Source: JAHRAW01 sp965249835
GTDB lineage: Bacteria > Pseudomonadota > Gammaproteobacteria > Arenicellales > Poriferihabitantaceae
Length of the DNA stretch: 64,000 nucleotides
Reading direction: 5' to 3'
Assembly: GCA_965249835.1 (NCBI GenBank)
Contig: CBDFMY010000001.1
Location: forward strand, 1-64,000
The notes under the pieces were generated by a model. That model ran no database searches, was not told the origin of the DNA, and saw only the letters and a list, made by a program, of their open reading frames with translations. The translations under genes were made by a program, and so were the position numbers. Below, in pieces: positions 8,348 through 17,545 of this stretch. Every line of letters starts with the position of its first letter. Position 1 is the stretch's first letter.

Positions 8348-10129
8348 ATGTTTTTTTCGCAAAGCGAAGCGATTCTTTGCCGAGTTCGTGACCATCTCAC
8401 CGCGTGGCGCGCACACGGCGCGAGTGCCGAGCGGCTGGCGGCGTTGCAAAGTGAATTTGACGCGCTTGAATCCGGCGCCGCGCAAGCCGGTTTTGACGAT
8501 GTGGCGGAGTTGGGCAACCGCGTGGCGAAACTGCTCGGACAAAGTGGTGAAGTAGCCGATGCCGATGATGTATCTTTACTCAACTTGCTCGAAGAAGTTC
8601 ACGATGGTTTGGTGGCGGACATCGGTTTTGTCCCTTCGGAAACCCGCGAGCAAATCAAAACACTGATTGGTCTGGTGGCACTGTTACTACACGATGCGCC
8701 GCCAGCGACCAGCGCGCCGGATGTGCCGATGCACACGTTCGGTGAAGGTCTGTCGCAACTGCGTGGCATCGTTGAGGTCGCCGAAGGCAAGCAAGTGGAA
8801 TTGAACTTCTCCGGCGATGCGGTTGAAGCGGAACAACCAGTCATTGAGCGCGTAACGAAGTTGCTGGAGCGCATGATTCGCCACACCATTGCGCATCGCA
8901 TCCACTCCGCCGAACAACGCACCGCATGCGGCAAGGATGCGGTCGCGCACATCAACATTGCCATTACCGTGCCGCAAACACGCACGCACATACTGGTTGA
9001 TTATTCCGATGACGGCGAAGCGTTGCACGATGCCGACCACGACCAGGAAGCGATGCGCGATGACATAAAAAAATTGGGCGGGCTGATGGCGATGAAGTCG
9101 GCAGAAGACGGGAGTGTTGGTTTTCAATTTGGGTTGCCGGCGGTCATTGACACGCATCGTGCGTTGCTGGTTATGATCGGGGAATATCGTTTCGCCTTGC
9201 CTGCGCACATCATCGAACTCGTGATACGAGTTGCGGCGGAGGAAGTAATCACGCACGAGCAGCGAAAATATATTTCCATTGCCGGTCGGCGAATACCCAT
9301 CATTGATCAAACCGCGATAATCGGCGCGAGAGATAGTTCGCACGCGCAACCGATGACCTTGCTGGTGTTGTTGCGTCTGGCTGACCGCTTTGCCGCAGTT
9401 GAAGTGGATGCGGTTCACGACCTCATTGAACTCACCCCTAAAAACGCCGGCGCGCAACTCGCGTCTATTCGCGGCATTGCCGGGGTTGCTCCAATTACCC
9501 GAAGCAGCGGGTCGGCGGATTCCAGCCTGGCGTTGATTCTCGACCCCGATGCGTTCATTCATCGTGAAGTGCTTGAGCGAGACCGGCTGACGTTGTTTCC
9601 GCTTTGCGAAACACAACCGAATACATCGCCGGAAAAAACCATGCGCGTGGTGGTGCTGGAGACCAGTCGGCAGCCGCTGGTGATTCCGGCAACGATGGTT
9701 GCCGAAGTGATCAGCACAACGCAACCGGCTATGCACGAACACGAACCCGGGCACGAACACGAATGGATTGGCGGCGCTGTTGAGTGGCGCGGTTTCACGG
9801 TGCCGGTAATCAACGCCGCCGTCTTCGCTAATGATGACGCCGCCGATGCCGACGACACCGACGCTGCCGATGCCGGCAGTAACCAAACCAAACACCGGAA
9901 ATACGCGGTAATTCTGTTGCCAATGAAGCACCGGCAGCCCGACGAGTTTTTTGCGCTGAGCAGTTTTGCCGCGCCCAGCGTGATTGAAATTGACGACCAA
10001 CCGGCAGCCGCGCCGACCGATACCGGGCAACCGCCGAAACACCTGCTGGGTTATGTGCAACTCAAGCAGCGGCTCGGTCTCGTTCCCGACCTCCACACTC
10101 TGGCGCACGGGATTTTCCATGATCGTTGA
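8348..10129 (+). CDS. chpA: ChpA/CheA-like protein with degenerate kinase core and two CheW-like domains
   Basis: 593 aa against more than 1,800 for pseudomonad ChpA. Near the N-terminus the HPt-like helix reads FDALESGAAQAGF, where active proteins have HTLKGSARMAG; the phospho-histidine is replaced by D38 and Lys by E41. The ATPase N-box region reads RHTIAHRIHSAEQR instead of RNAVDHGIE; the DDG of the G1 box survives but the second Gly is gone. From about residue 270 there are two CheW-like regions (LLVMIGEYRFALPAHIIELV; VVVLETSRQPLVIPATMVAEV). No receiver domain is present. It is probably a non-catalytic scaffold. Confidence 0.7.
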   Translation: MFFSQSEAILCRVRDHLTAWRAHGASAERLAALQSEFDALESGAAQAGFDDVAELGNRVAKLLGQSGEVADADDVSLLNLLEEVHDGLVADIGFVPSETREQIKTLIGLVALLLHDAPPATSAPDVPMHTFGEGLSQLRGIVEVAEGKQVELNFSGDAVEAEQPVIERVTKLLERMIRHTIAHRIHSAEQRTACGKDAVAHINIAITVPQTRTHILVDYSDDGEALHDADHDQEAMRDDIKKLGGLMAMKSAEDGSVGFQFGLPAVIDTHRALLVMIGEYRFALPAHIIELVIRVAAEEVITHEQRKYISIAGRRIPIIDQTAIIGARDSSHAQPMTLLVLLRLADRFAAVEVDAVHDLIELTPKNAGAQLASIRGIAGVAPITRSSGSADSSLALILDPDAFIHREVLERDRLTLFPLCETQPNTSPEKTMRVVVLETSRQPLVIPATMVAEVISTTQPAMHEHEPGHEHEWIGGAVEWRGFTVPVINAAVFANDDAADADDTDAADAGSNQTKHRKYAVILLPMKHRQPDEFFALSSFAAPSVIEIDDQPAAAPTDTGQPPKHLLGYVQLKQRLGLVPDLHTLAHGIFHDR

Positions 10130-10991
10130 AGCCCAGTTGCCCAAAGCCGTCGCAGGCTACGCGCTCCCCGACCTGTTCCAACTGAGCGATTTGATTCGCG
10201 AGACGGTGCGGGAAGAGCACGCCGTATTCGATGCCGCAGCCCACGCCGCGGTCGCTCGCACCACCAAACCGGACGGCAGTTGGGTGACCGAATGTGACCG
10301 GCGGATGCAAGCCCAGTTGCTGGCGAAACTGCACCACCGCTGGCCGCAGTATGGCTTCATCGGCGAGGAGATGAACCACACCGACCAGGTCGCGGTGTGC
10401 GATCATAGCGGCGAAGGTTACTGGGTCATTGACCCGCTGGACGGCACCACCAACTTCACCACCGGTTTCCTTTTTTATGGCATCTCGCTGGCGTTGGTGG
10501 TGGATGGCGCGGCGCAACTCGGCGTGGTTTTTGATCCGGTGCGCGGCGAATGTTTTTGCGCGCAAGCCGGACGCGGTGCGTATCTCAATCAACAACCGCT
10601 GGCGTGTTCCGCCACCGCCCGCCGATTGGGCGAATGTATCGCCATCGTTGATTACAAACGCCTGGTCGGCGACCTCGCCGAACAACTGGTGCGCTCGCCG
10701 CCGTATCGCTCGCAGCGCAATCTCGGCTCCTCGGTTTTGGAATGGTGTTGGTTGGCGGCCGGTCGCGCACAACTGTATTTGCACGGCGGACAAAAGTTAT
10801 GGGACTTCGCCGCCGGTTATTTAATTTTGACCGAAGCCGGCGGTGCCGCCACCTCGCTTTCCGGCAAACCGCTGGACTGCGCCCGGCTGCGCAAACGCTC
10901 GGTGGTTGCCGCGGTCAATCCCGACCTGCTTGAGATTTGGGACGCATGGATAAACGCCAACAGCGCGGTGCCGAAATCTTCGCCTTTGTAG
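10119..10991 (+). CDS. Inositol monophosphatase/CysQ family phosphatase
   Basis: 290-aa Mg-dependent Li-sensitive phosphatase fold. Metal-site motifs are present: FIGEEM (Glu), WVIDPLDGTTNF (Asp-Asp) and KLWDFAAGYLILTEAGG (third Asp). Substrate could be inositol phosphate, PAP (CysQ) or another sugar phosphate; the sequence alone does not decide. I start at the ATG at 10119, overlapping the end of the chpA-like gene by 11 bases. It is the last core gene before the defence island: hsdM begins 8 bases after its stop. Confidence 0.88.
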   Translation: MIVEAQLPKAVAGYALPDLFQLSDLIRETVREEHAVFDAAAHAAVARTTKPDGSWVTECDRRMQAQLLAKLHHRWPQYGFIGEEMNHTDQVAVCDHSGEGYWVIDPLDGTTNFTTGFLFYGISLALVVDGAAQLGVVFDPVRGECFCAQAGRGAYLNQQPLACSATARRLGECIAIVDYKRLVGDLAEQLVRSPPYRSQRNLGSSVLEWCWLAAGRAQLYLHGGQKLWDFAAGYLILTEAGGAATSLSGKPLDCARLRKRSVVAAVNPDLLEIWDAWINANSAVPKSSPL

Positions 10992-10999
10992 AGGAAACC

Positions 11000-12457
11000 A
11001 TGTTCGAAAATACTTTCAGAAATATCGACGACATCCTGTGGAAGGAAGCCGGATGCACCACCGAACTGGATTACACCGAGCAGACCTCGTGGATACTTTT
11101 CTTGAAGTATCTGGATGATTTGGAAGGCGAGCGGAGAATGGAAGCGACGCTTCGCGGCAAGTCCGGGAAATTCCTGATGGAAGAGACCTATCGCTGGTCC
11201 AATTGGGCGGCACCGAAAAAACAGGATGGTGCTTTGGACCACGACCGTGCATTGACCGGCGATGACCTGATTGCGTTCGTCAACAACGACCTGTTTCCCT
11301 ATCTCAAGGGTTTCAAGGAGCGCGCCGGCGCAGCGGATACTATTGAATACAAAATCGGCGCGATCTTCAGCGAGATCAAAAACCGGTTTCAATCAGGCTA
11401 TTCGTTGCGCGACATCCTTGACCAGATGGACAAATTGCACTTTCGCTCGCAAAAAGAAAAGCACGAACTCAGCCATCTATACGAAGCCAAGATTAAAAAC
11501 ATGGGCAACGCCGGACGCAACGGCGGCGAGTATTACACGCCGCGCCCGCTCATCCGCGCCATGGTGCAGGTAACCGCGCCCAAGCCCGGCGAGACGATTT
11601 ATGATGGCGCATGCGGTTCGGCCGGCTTTCTGTGCGAAGCGTACGACTACCTGCGCCACGGTAAGAAAAAAATCACCACCAGCCAACTCAAGAAACTGCA
11701 AGCGAAAACTTTTTATGGCAAAGAAAAAAAGTCCCTCGCCTACATCATCGGCATTATGAATATGATCCTGCACGGCATTGAAGCACCGAACATCGTCCAC
11801 ACCAACACCCTTGCCGAGAACCTTGCCGACATTCAAGAACTCGACCGCTTTGACATCATCCTCGCCAATCCGCCTTTCGGTGGCAAGGAGCGCAAGGAAG
11901 TCCAGCAAAACTTCCCCATCCAAACCGGCGAGACCGCCTTCCTGTTTCTGCAACACTTTATAAAACATCTCAAAGCAGGCGGACGCGCCGCAGTGGTAAT
12001 CAAAAATACATTTCTGTCCAACTCGGATAACGCATCAACAGTATTGCGCAAAGAATTGCTGGAGAATTGCCAACTGCACACCGTGCTTGATTGCCCCGGC
12101 GGCACCTTCCAGGGCGCGGGCGTGAAAACTGTGGTGCTGTTTTTTGAGAAGGGCGCGCCGACACGAGAAATCTGGTATTACCAACTGGACCCGGGACGCA
12201 GCCTCGGCAAAACCAATCCATTGAATGATGACGATTTGAAAGAATTCGTGCAGATGCAAAAAGTATTTGCTGATACCGCGCAATCCTGGAGCATCCATGC
12301 GAGTGATATAGACCCGGAAACTTTTGATTTGTCGGTGAAAAATCCGCATACACCGAAACAAGCACCGTTACGACATCCGCAGGAGATTTTGGCGCAGATT
12401 AAACTGCTGGATAATGAGACAATGAAAATTTTGAAAACAATAGGAGAACTGACATGA
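11000..12457 (+). CDS. hsdM: Type I restriction-modification DNA methyltransferase subunit
   Basis: 485-aa N6-adenine methyltransferase. The N-terminal HsdM_N helical domain (FRNIDDILWKEAGCTTELDY) is followed by the target-side region GNAGRNGGEYYTPRPLIRAMV, the SAM motif DGACGSAGFLCEAY and the catalytic ILANPPFGG. It forms M2S with HsdS to methylate the recognition site. The start ATG at 11000 is preceded by a GAGGA ribosome site. Its stop overlaps the HEPN gene start (ATGA). The gene appears intact. Confidence 0.96.
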   Translation: MFENTFRNIDDILWKEAGCTTELDYTEQTSWILFLKYLDDLEGERRMEATLRGKSGKFLMEETYRWSNWAAPKKQDGALDHDRALTGDDLIAFVNNDLFPYLKGFKERAGAADTIEYKIGAIFSEIKNRFQSGYSLRDILDQMDKLHFRSQKEKHELSHLYEAKIKNMGNAGRNGGEYYTPRPLIRAMVQVTAPKPGETIYDGACGSAGFLCEAYDYLRHGKKKITTSQLKKLQAKTFYGKEKKSLAYIIGIMNMILHGIEAPNIVHTNTLAENLADIQELDRFDIILANPPFGGKERKEVQQNFPIQTGETAFLFLQHFIKHLKAGGRAAVVIKNTFLSNSDNASTVLRKELLENCQLHTVLDCPGGTFQGAGVKTVVLFFEKGAPTREIWYYQLDPGRSLGKTNPLNDDDLKEFVQMQKVFADTAQSWSIHASDIDPETFDLSVKNPHTPKQAPLRHPQEILAQIKLLDNETMKILKTIGELT

Positions 12458-12876
12458 GCAAGAAAGATATACGCTGGGTTCAGCGATTAAATAACTACTG
12501 CGCGGCATTGGACGGACTGAAAGAAGAAGTGGAACTCTCGTCGGAGAGAACGTTGTCGCTTTTGGAAAAAAAAGGCGTCATCAAAAGTTTTGAGTATACC
12601 TACGAACTCGCATGGAATGTCATCAAGGATTTTTATGAGTTTGCGGGTGAATCGTGGATGCACGGAAGCAAAGATGCATTCGGCACTGCGTTTGAGAGAG
12701 GATTAGTTCCTGACAACGTCCTATATAAAATGATTGCAAGCAGAAAAAATACCGTGCACACTTATAATCAGGATACGGCAGAAAAAATATATTCCGAAAT
12801 CATGGACGAGTACTATGCTGCGTTTGAGCAACTACGTAGTGCGCTACTCAAACAAAAGGATGAAAGAGGATTGTAA
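12454..12876 (+). CDS. hepT: HEPN-type toxin, HI0074/NTase substrate-binding family (HepT-like)
   Basis: 140-aa helical protein of the nucleotidyltransferase substrate-binding family, with SFEYTYELAWNVIKDFYE and HGSKDAFGTAFERGL. It carries the HEPN ribonuclease signature with modifiable tyrosine: R97-K-N-T-V-H102-T-Y104, matching RX4HXY. In characterised HEPN-MNT pairs the HEPN protein is an RNase toxin neutralised when MNT nucleotidylates that tyrosine. Here it lies between hsdM (4-base overlap) and the MNT-HsdS fusion (3 bases away), so toxin and restriction-modification genes share one transcript. Confidence 0.85.
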   Translation: MSKKDIRWVQRLNNYCAALDGLKEEVELSSERTLSLLEKKGVIKSFEYTYELAWNVIKDFYEFAGESWMHGSKDAFGTAFERGLVPDNVLYKMIASRKNTVHTYNQDTAEKIYSEIMDEYYAAFEQLRSALLKQKDERGL

Positions 12877-12879
12877 GTC

Positions 12880-14373
12880 ATGTTTGGATTGGATGTGGAT
12901 ACGCTGCGAAATATCAGAAAAACCATCGCACAATTTCCGCATATAGAAAAAGTGCTGATTTACGGCTCACGCGCCAAAGGAAACTACAAGACCGGCTCAG
13001 ATATTGACATCACGCTAATAGCCAAAGACTTAACTCTGAAAAACAGTGTTTACCCATTGTCAACAGCGCTGGACGATCTCTATCTTCCCTACACCTTCGA
13101 TATTTCAATTTTCGATCAACTGGAAAATCCGGATTTTGTTGATCATATCTTGCGAGTCGGGAAAACTTTTTATCAGAAAGAAAATAATGTAAGAAAGGGA
13201 TGGAAAGAAACGACGATTGGTGATGTGTGCGAGTTATACCAACCAAAAACCATCTCGAAGAAAGAAATGACTTCGGACGGAAAGTATTTGGTGTTCGGGG
13301 CAAATGGAATTATTGGTCGTTACAACAAATTCAACCATGAAGAATCTCAGTTACTTATTACGTGCCGCGGTGCTACTTGCGGAAGCGTGAATATAAGCGA
13401 GCCGCAATCGTGGATTACAGGAAATGCGATGGTCGTTCGCCCCAAAGTGGCCGAGTTATCGCTGAAGTTCTTGGAGTATTTATTTCGTGGAAGTGTTGAT
13501 TTAACGTCAGTGATTAGTGGCGCAGCACAACCTCAGATTACAAGAAAATCTCTATCGCCTGTCACGATATATTATCCGCCTCTCGCCGAGCAAAAACGAA
13601 TCGTTGCGGTTCTCGACGAAGCCTTTGCAACCATGGCCACAGCAACCGCCAACACCAAGAAAAATATCGCCAATGCAAAAGAATTGTTTGACAGCGCACT
13701 ACACAGCGTCTTCCAACATCCGCAACCCGCCGAGGATTCAGTGAGCGATGTCACGGCGGAGTGGCAGAAAGCAGCACTTGGCGAGGTTTGCGAGTTTCGC
13801 AGGGGGCTTACCTACAAAAAGAGCGACGAAGTTCCTGTTTCTAAAAATGCAATTTTGCGTGCCAATAACATCACGGTAGAAACCGGGGAGATTAACTTCG
13901 ACGAAATACGCTTCATTAATGACGAGATAAACATTCCGCTATCAAAGAAAATTATTCACGGTTGTTTGTTAGTATGCACCGCTAGTGGGAGCAAAAAACA
14001 TCTTGGCAAGATAGGCATAGTTGAGACGGGTTCTGACTATGCTTTTGGCGGCTTCATGGGAATCCTTGTTCCTGCTAAACGCGTATTGCCTAAATACTTG
14101 TTCTATTTGACCAGATCCGACATCTACAGAGATTTCATTGATGCTCTGTCTGATGGTATGAATATCAACAACCTCAAGTGGTCTCAACTTTCTCAATTCC
14201 AAGTACCTCTCCCACCACTCCCCGAACAACAGCGCATAGCAACTTTCCTTGATAAACTATCCGCAGAAAAACAAACGCTGGTGGACATCTATAAAACCAA
14301 AATCCGTTCCCTCGCCGAACTCAAACAATCCATGCTTCACCAAGCCTTCACCGGCGAATTGACCAGCAAATGA
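12880..14373 (+). CDS. hsdS: MNT nucleotidyltransferase fused to HsdS specificity subunit
   Basis: 497 aa. Residues 1-100 form a minimal nucleotidyltransferase: GSRAKGNYKTGSDID is the exact GSX10DXD motif (G29, S30, D41, D43), and FDISIF supplies a third acidic residue (D74). From about 106 (KGWKETTIGDVCELY) it becomes HsdS: TRD1, the conserved spacer PPLAEQKRIVAVLDEAF, TRD2, and the C-terminal PLPPLPEQQRIATFLDKL ... LHQAFTGELTSK. HsdS usually starts at the GWKxxTIG position, so the fusion is continuous with no stop or plausible restart between domains. The stop overlaps the next gene as ATGA. Confidence 0.92.
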   Translation: MFGLDVDTLRNIRKTIAQFPHIEKVLIYGSRAKGNYKTGSDIDITLIAKDLTLKNSVYPLSTALDDLYLPYTFDISIFDQLENPDFVDHILRVGKTFYQKENNVRKGWKETTIGDVCELYQPKTISKKEMTSDGKYLVFGANGIIGRYNKFNHEESQLLITCRGATCGSVNISEPQSWITGNAMVVRPKVAELSLKFLEYLFRGSVDLTSVISGAAQPQITRKSLSPVTIYYPPLAEQKRIVAVLDEAFATMATATANTKKNIANAKELFDSALHSVFQHPQPAEDSVSDVTAEWQKAALGEVCEFRRGLTYKKSDEVPVSKNAILRANNITVETGEINFDEIRFINDEINIPLSKKIIHGCLLVCTASGSKKHLGKIGIVETGSDYAFGGFMGILVPAKRVLPKYLFYLTRSDIYRDFIDALSDGMNINNLKWSQLSQFQVPLPPLPEQQRIATFLDKLSAEKQTLVDIYKTKIRSLAELKQSMLHQAFTGELTSK

Positions 14374-15797
14374 ATACAAAGAATAAAAGTAAAAACGCGC
14401 AGGATTTTATTGCCAAAATTTGTGATGAATATGGCACTGGCGATTTTATATTTAGAGGAACAACCAAAGTTTTTAGCGGAGATGATGACGGGGTCAATTC
14501 ATCACTTTATAGATGGGCGGAGGATGAAGGTGCTATTGACGAGGACTACACACCACCAATGATCGAAAAGGAAATTGTAGATGACGCAAGAAGACATTTT
14601 CCCGATAAAACCAGCAATATAGAGATATTAACCGACATAAGACACTATGGCGGAAGGGTCAATTTAATTGATTTCACCTATAATCTTTATGTATCTCTCT
14701 TTTTTGCCTGCAATGGAAATTTCGATGAAGATGGCGAGATTATTATTTTGAATAAAAAACAACTTTCCCTGATACCAGAGATTAAGTATGACGATGATGA
14801 TTCGAAAGAAGAGGGGGCGAGGACGGGGGCAATAGAACCTGCCAAAACACAGACGAGTCAATTAAGAGTTGTAGCGCAAGACAGCATATTTGTTTATTTT
14901 GATGAGGGATACATCGGAAAGCCCTATTTTAAAGACGAAAAAATACCGAAGGAACTGAAAAAAGATATTTTGGATTACATCAGGAAAATCACCAATATCA
15001 ATCAAAACACAATTTATAATGATTTAATTGGATTTATAGCAAATGAAGAGAATTACGATAAGGCTAGAATCTTTTTTTATAAAGGTAGGGCAAAATCTTC
15101 TTTAGGTAAATATGAGGAAGCAATTGAAGATTACAGCAAAGCAATAGAACGCAATCCGCAATTTATTCGGGCATACTACAACAGGGGGGTGACAAATCGT
15201 AATTTACGGAGAGATGAAGAAGCAATTAAGGATTACAGCAAAGCGATAGAACTTGATCCGCAATTTACCGTTGCATACAACAATCGGGGGCTATCAAAAC
15301 ATGATCTAGGGAAATATCAGGAAGCAATTAAGGATTACGATAAAGCGATAGCGATCAATTCGCAACCTGCCGTTGCATACAACAATCGGGGGCTTTCAAA
15401 GAATAAATTAGGGAAATATAAGGAAGCAATTAAGGATTACAACCAAGCGATAGAAATTGATCCGGAAGATATCGCTGCGTACATCAACCGGGGAAATGCA
15501 AACTCTTCTTTAGGAAAACATAAGGAAGCAATTAAGGATTACAACCAAGCGATAGAACTCAATCCGCAATATGCCGAAGCATACTGCAATCGGGGACTTT
15601 CAAAATTTTCTTTAGGGAAGTATGAGGAAGCAATTAAGGATTATGACAAGGTGCTAGAACTTGACCCGAACTTTATTGCGGCAATTGCGGCACGTGTCAA
15701 TCGGGAAAATGCAAAAAGGAAGTTAGGGGATGAGACAGAAGCCGCAGAAAATGTAGCAAAAGCCAAAGAATTGAAAAAATCTAAACCTGATGACTAA
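14370..15797 (+). CDS. FRG-domain protein with TPR array (copy 1)
   Basis: 475 aa. The N-terminal FRG domain (about 1-220) shows FIFRGTT and RHYGGRVNLIDFTYNLYVSLFFAC, the FRG core and its HYG...D(F/W)T companion motif. From about residue 230 come six regular 34-residue TPR units (type YNRGxxxxxLGKYEEAIKDY) and a partial seventh. FRG proteins recur in defence islands but their activity is not settled; TPRs suggest protein binding. Start codon overlaps the hsdS stop (ATGA). The AT-rich codon use differs from hsdM. The stop falls inside the hsdR-head part of the first scar. Confidence 0.8.
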   Translation: MNTKNKSKNAQDFIAKICDEYGTGDFIFRGTTKVFSGDDDGVNSSLYRWAEDEGAIDEDYTPPMIEKEIVDDARRHFPDKTSNIEILTDIRHYGGRVNLIDFTYNLYVSLFFACNGNFDEDGEIIILNKKQLSLIPEIKYDDDDSKEEGARTGAIEPAKTQTSQLRVVAQDSIFVYFDEGYIGKPYFKDEKIPKELKKDILDYIRKITNINQNTIYNDLIGFIANEENYDKARIFFYKGRAKSSLGKYEEAIEDYSKAIERNPQFIRAYYNRGVTNRNLRRDEEAIKDYSKAIELDPQFTVAYNNRGLSKHDLGKYQEAIKDYDKAIAINSQPAVAYNNRGLSKNKLGKYKEAIKDYNQAIEIDPEDIAAYINRGNANSSLGKHKEAIKDYNQAIELNPQYAEAYCNRGLSKFSLGKYEEAIKDYDKVLELDPNFIAAIAARVNRENAKRKLGDETEAAENVAKAKELKKSKPDD

Positions 15798-15846
15798 CCT
15801 ATCCAACAGAAACGAAACCTTCACCGGCGAATTGACCAGCAAATGA
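15790..15846 (+). repeat. Scar 1: hsdR head joined to hsdS tail
   Basis: ATGACTAACCTATCCAACAG and the following AACGAAACC (15790-15819) match the first codons of hsdR (MTDQPNRNEA-like, compare 28470-28499). TTCACCGGCGAATTGACC and AGCAAATGA (15820-15846) match the last codons of hsdS (FTGELTSK, stop at 14371-14373). The joint falls in the shared AARCC. The tail's TGA overlaps the ATG of the second FRG-TPR gene at 15843, as at the true hsdS end. Confidence 0.9.
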
Positions 15847-17459
15847 ATACAAAGAATAAAAATAAAGCCGCGCAGGATTTTATTGCCAAAATTTGTGATG
15901 AATATGGCGAGGGCAATTTTATATTTAGAGGAACAAGAGAGGTTTTTAGCGGAGAATTTGATGGGGTCAGTTCGTCAATTTATAGACCGGCGAAGGAAGA
16001 AAATACTATTAACAAACACAACAAACCACCAAAGTTCGAAAAGAAAATTGTAGATGACGCAAGAAGACATTTCCCCGACAAAACCAGCAATATAGAGAAA
16101 TTAACCGATCTAAGACACTATGGCGCAGAGGTTAATTTAATTGATTTCACCCGTAATCTTTATGTAGCTCTCTTTTTTGCCTGTAATGGCAATTTCGATA
16201 AAGACGGCGAGGTTATTGTTTTGAATACAGGGCAACCACTTTTTTCCAGCCCGACAGACATTGAGTATGACAAATTGGAAGATGGAGAGATGGGAATAAT
16301 AGAGCCTGCCAAAACACAGACAAGTCGATTAAGAGTTGTGGCGCAAGACAGCATATTTGTTTATTCTGTAGAGGGATATGTAAAGGAGGGCTACTTTAAA
16401 AGCAAAATAATACCCAAGGAACTGAAAAACAAAGTTTTAGAATTTATTAGTAAATTCAACAATATCAATCAAAACACAATTTATAACGATTTAATTGGGT
16501 TTATAGAAAATGAAAAAAATAAAGATACGGCTGGCTTTCGTTTTCACCAAGGTAATACAAAATCTTCATCAGGAAAATATGAGGAAGCAATTAAGGATTA
16601 CAACAAAGCGATAGAATTTAATTCAAAATTTGTTGCGGCATACAACAGTCAGGGAAATTCAAAATCTTCTTTAGGTAAATATAAGGAAGCAATTAAGGAT
16701 TACAACAAAGCGATAGAACTCGATCCGCAATATGCCAAGGCATACTATAATCGAGGATTTGCAAAATTTCGTTTAGATGAATATAAGGGGGCGATTGAGG
16801 ACTACAGCAAAGCAGTAGAACTCAATCTGAAATCTGCTACAGCGTACAACAATCGGGGAGTTGCAAAATCTTGTTTAGGGGAATATAAGGAAGCAATTAA
16901 GGATTACGATAAAGCAATAGAAATTGATCCGCAATATGCCGATGCATACTACAATCGGGGACTATCAAAACATCGTTTAGAGAAATATCAGGAAGCAATT
17001 AAAGATTACAACAAAGCGATAGAACTCAATCCGAAATATGTCGAAGCATACTGCGATCGGGGACTTTCAAAATTTTCTTTAGGAGAATATGAGGAAGCAA
17101 TTAAAGATTACGATAAAGCAATAGAAATTGATCCGCAATATGCCGTTGCATACAACAATCGGGGAACTTCAAAAGCTTCTTTAGGAGAATATGATGAAGC
17201 AATTAAAGAGTTCGATGAAGCGATAGATCTCAATCCGCAATCTGCCGAAGCATACAACAATCGGGGAAATACTAAATCTTTGTTAGGAAAAGATGAGGAA
17301 GCAATTAAAGATTTCGATAAAGCGATAGCACTCAATCCGGAATATACCAACGCATACAACAATCGAGGAATTGCCAAAGAGCAGTTAGGGGATAAGGCGG
17401 GAGCCGAGGCAGATTTAGCAAAAGCCAAAGAATTGGAAGAACAGCAAAAGAAAAAATAG
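15843..17459 (+). CDS. FRG-domain protein with TPR array (copy 2)
   Basis: 538 aa, clearly a paralogue of the preceding gene. Both start MNTKNK with AQDFIAKICDEYG, and this copy has FIFRGTREVF and LRHYGAEVNLIDFTRNLYVALFFAC. The TPR array is longer: eight full 34-residue units plus a final half unit ending LAKAKELEEQQKKK, against six in copy 1. The FRG halves have diverged at many positions while TPR units remain near-identical in DNA (about 102-bp period), so array length is likely to change by recombination. Start is ATGA-coupled to the hsdS-tail fragment of scar 1. Confidence 0.8.
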   Translation: MNTKNKNKAAQDFIAKICDEYGEGNFIFRGTREVFSGEFDGVSSSIYRPAKEENTINKHNKPPKFEKKIVDDARRHFPDKTSNIEKLTDLRHYGAEVNLIDFTRNLYVALFFACNGNFDKDGEVIVLNTGQPLFSSPTDIEYDKLEDGEMGIIEPAKTQTSRLRVVAQDSIFVYSVEGYVKEGYFKSKIIPKELKNKVLEFISKFNNINQNTIYNDLIGFIENEKNKDTAGFRFHQGNTKSSSGKYEEAIKDYNKAIEFNSKFVAAYNSQGNSKSSLGKYKEAIKDYNKAIELDPQYAKAYYNRGFAKFRLDEYKGAIEDYSKAVELNLKSATAYNNRGVAKSCLGEYKEAIKDYDKAIEIDPQYADAYYNRGLSKHRLEKYQEAIKDYNKAIELNPKYVEAYCDRGLSKFSLGEYEEAIKDYDKAIEIDPQYAVAYNNRGTSKASLGEYDEAIKEFDEAIDLNPQSAEAYNNRGNTKSLLGKDEEAIKDFDKAIALNPEYTNAYNNRGIAKEQLGDKAGAEADLAKAKELEEQQKKK

Positions 17460-17545
17460 TTTGATTAACTCTGAATAGAGCGTGAAAATACTTGATTAAT
17501 GCGAATGTTGGATACGAGAATTAATTTTTTATTGGAGAAAATACG

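Noticed and set aside
8687..10144. Long minus-strand open frame opposite the ChpA-like gene
   Set aside because: It is a codon-bias shadow of the plus-strand gene; the His/Arg/Asn-rich composition matches no family, whereas the plus strand shows CheW-like domains.
15060..17430. Direct repeats of about 102 bp that could suggest a CRISPR or satellite array
   Set aside because: They are in frame and encode 34-residue TPR units inside two open genes; there are no constant short repeats with unique spacers.
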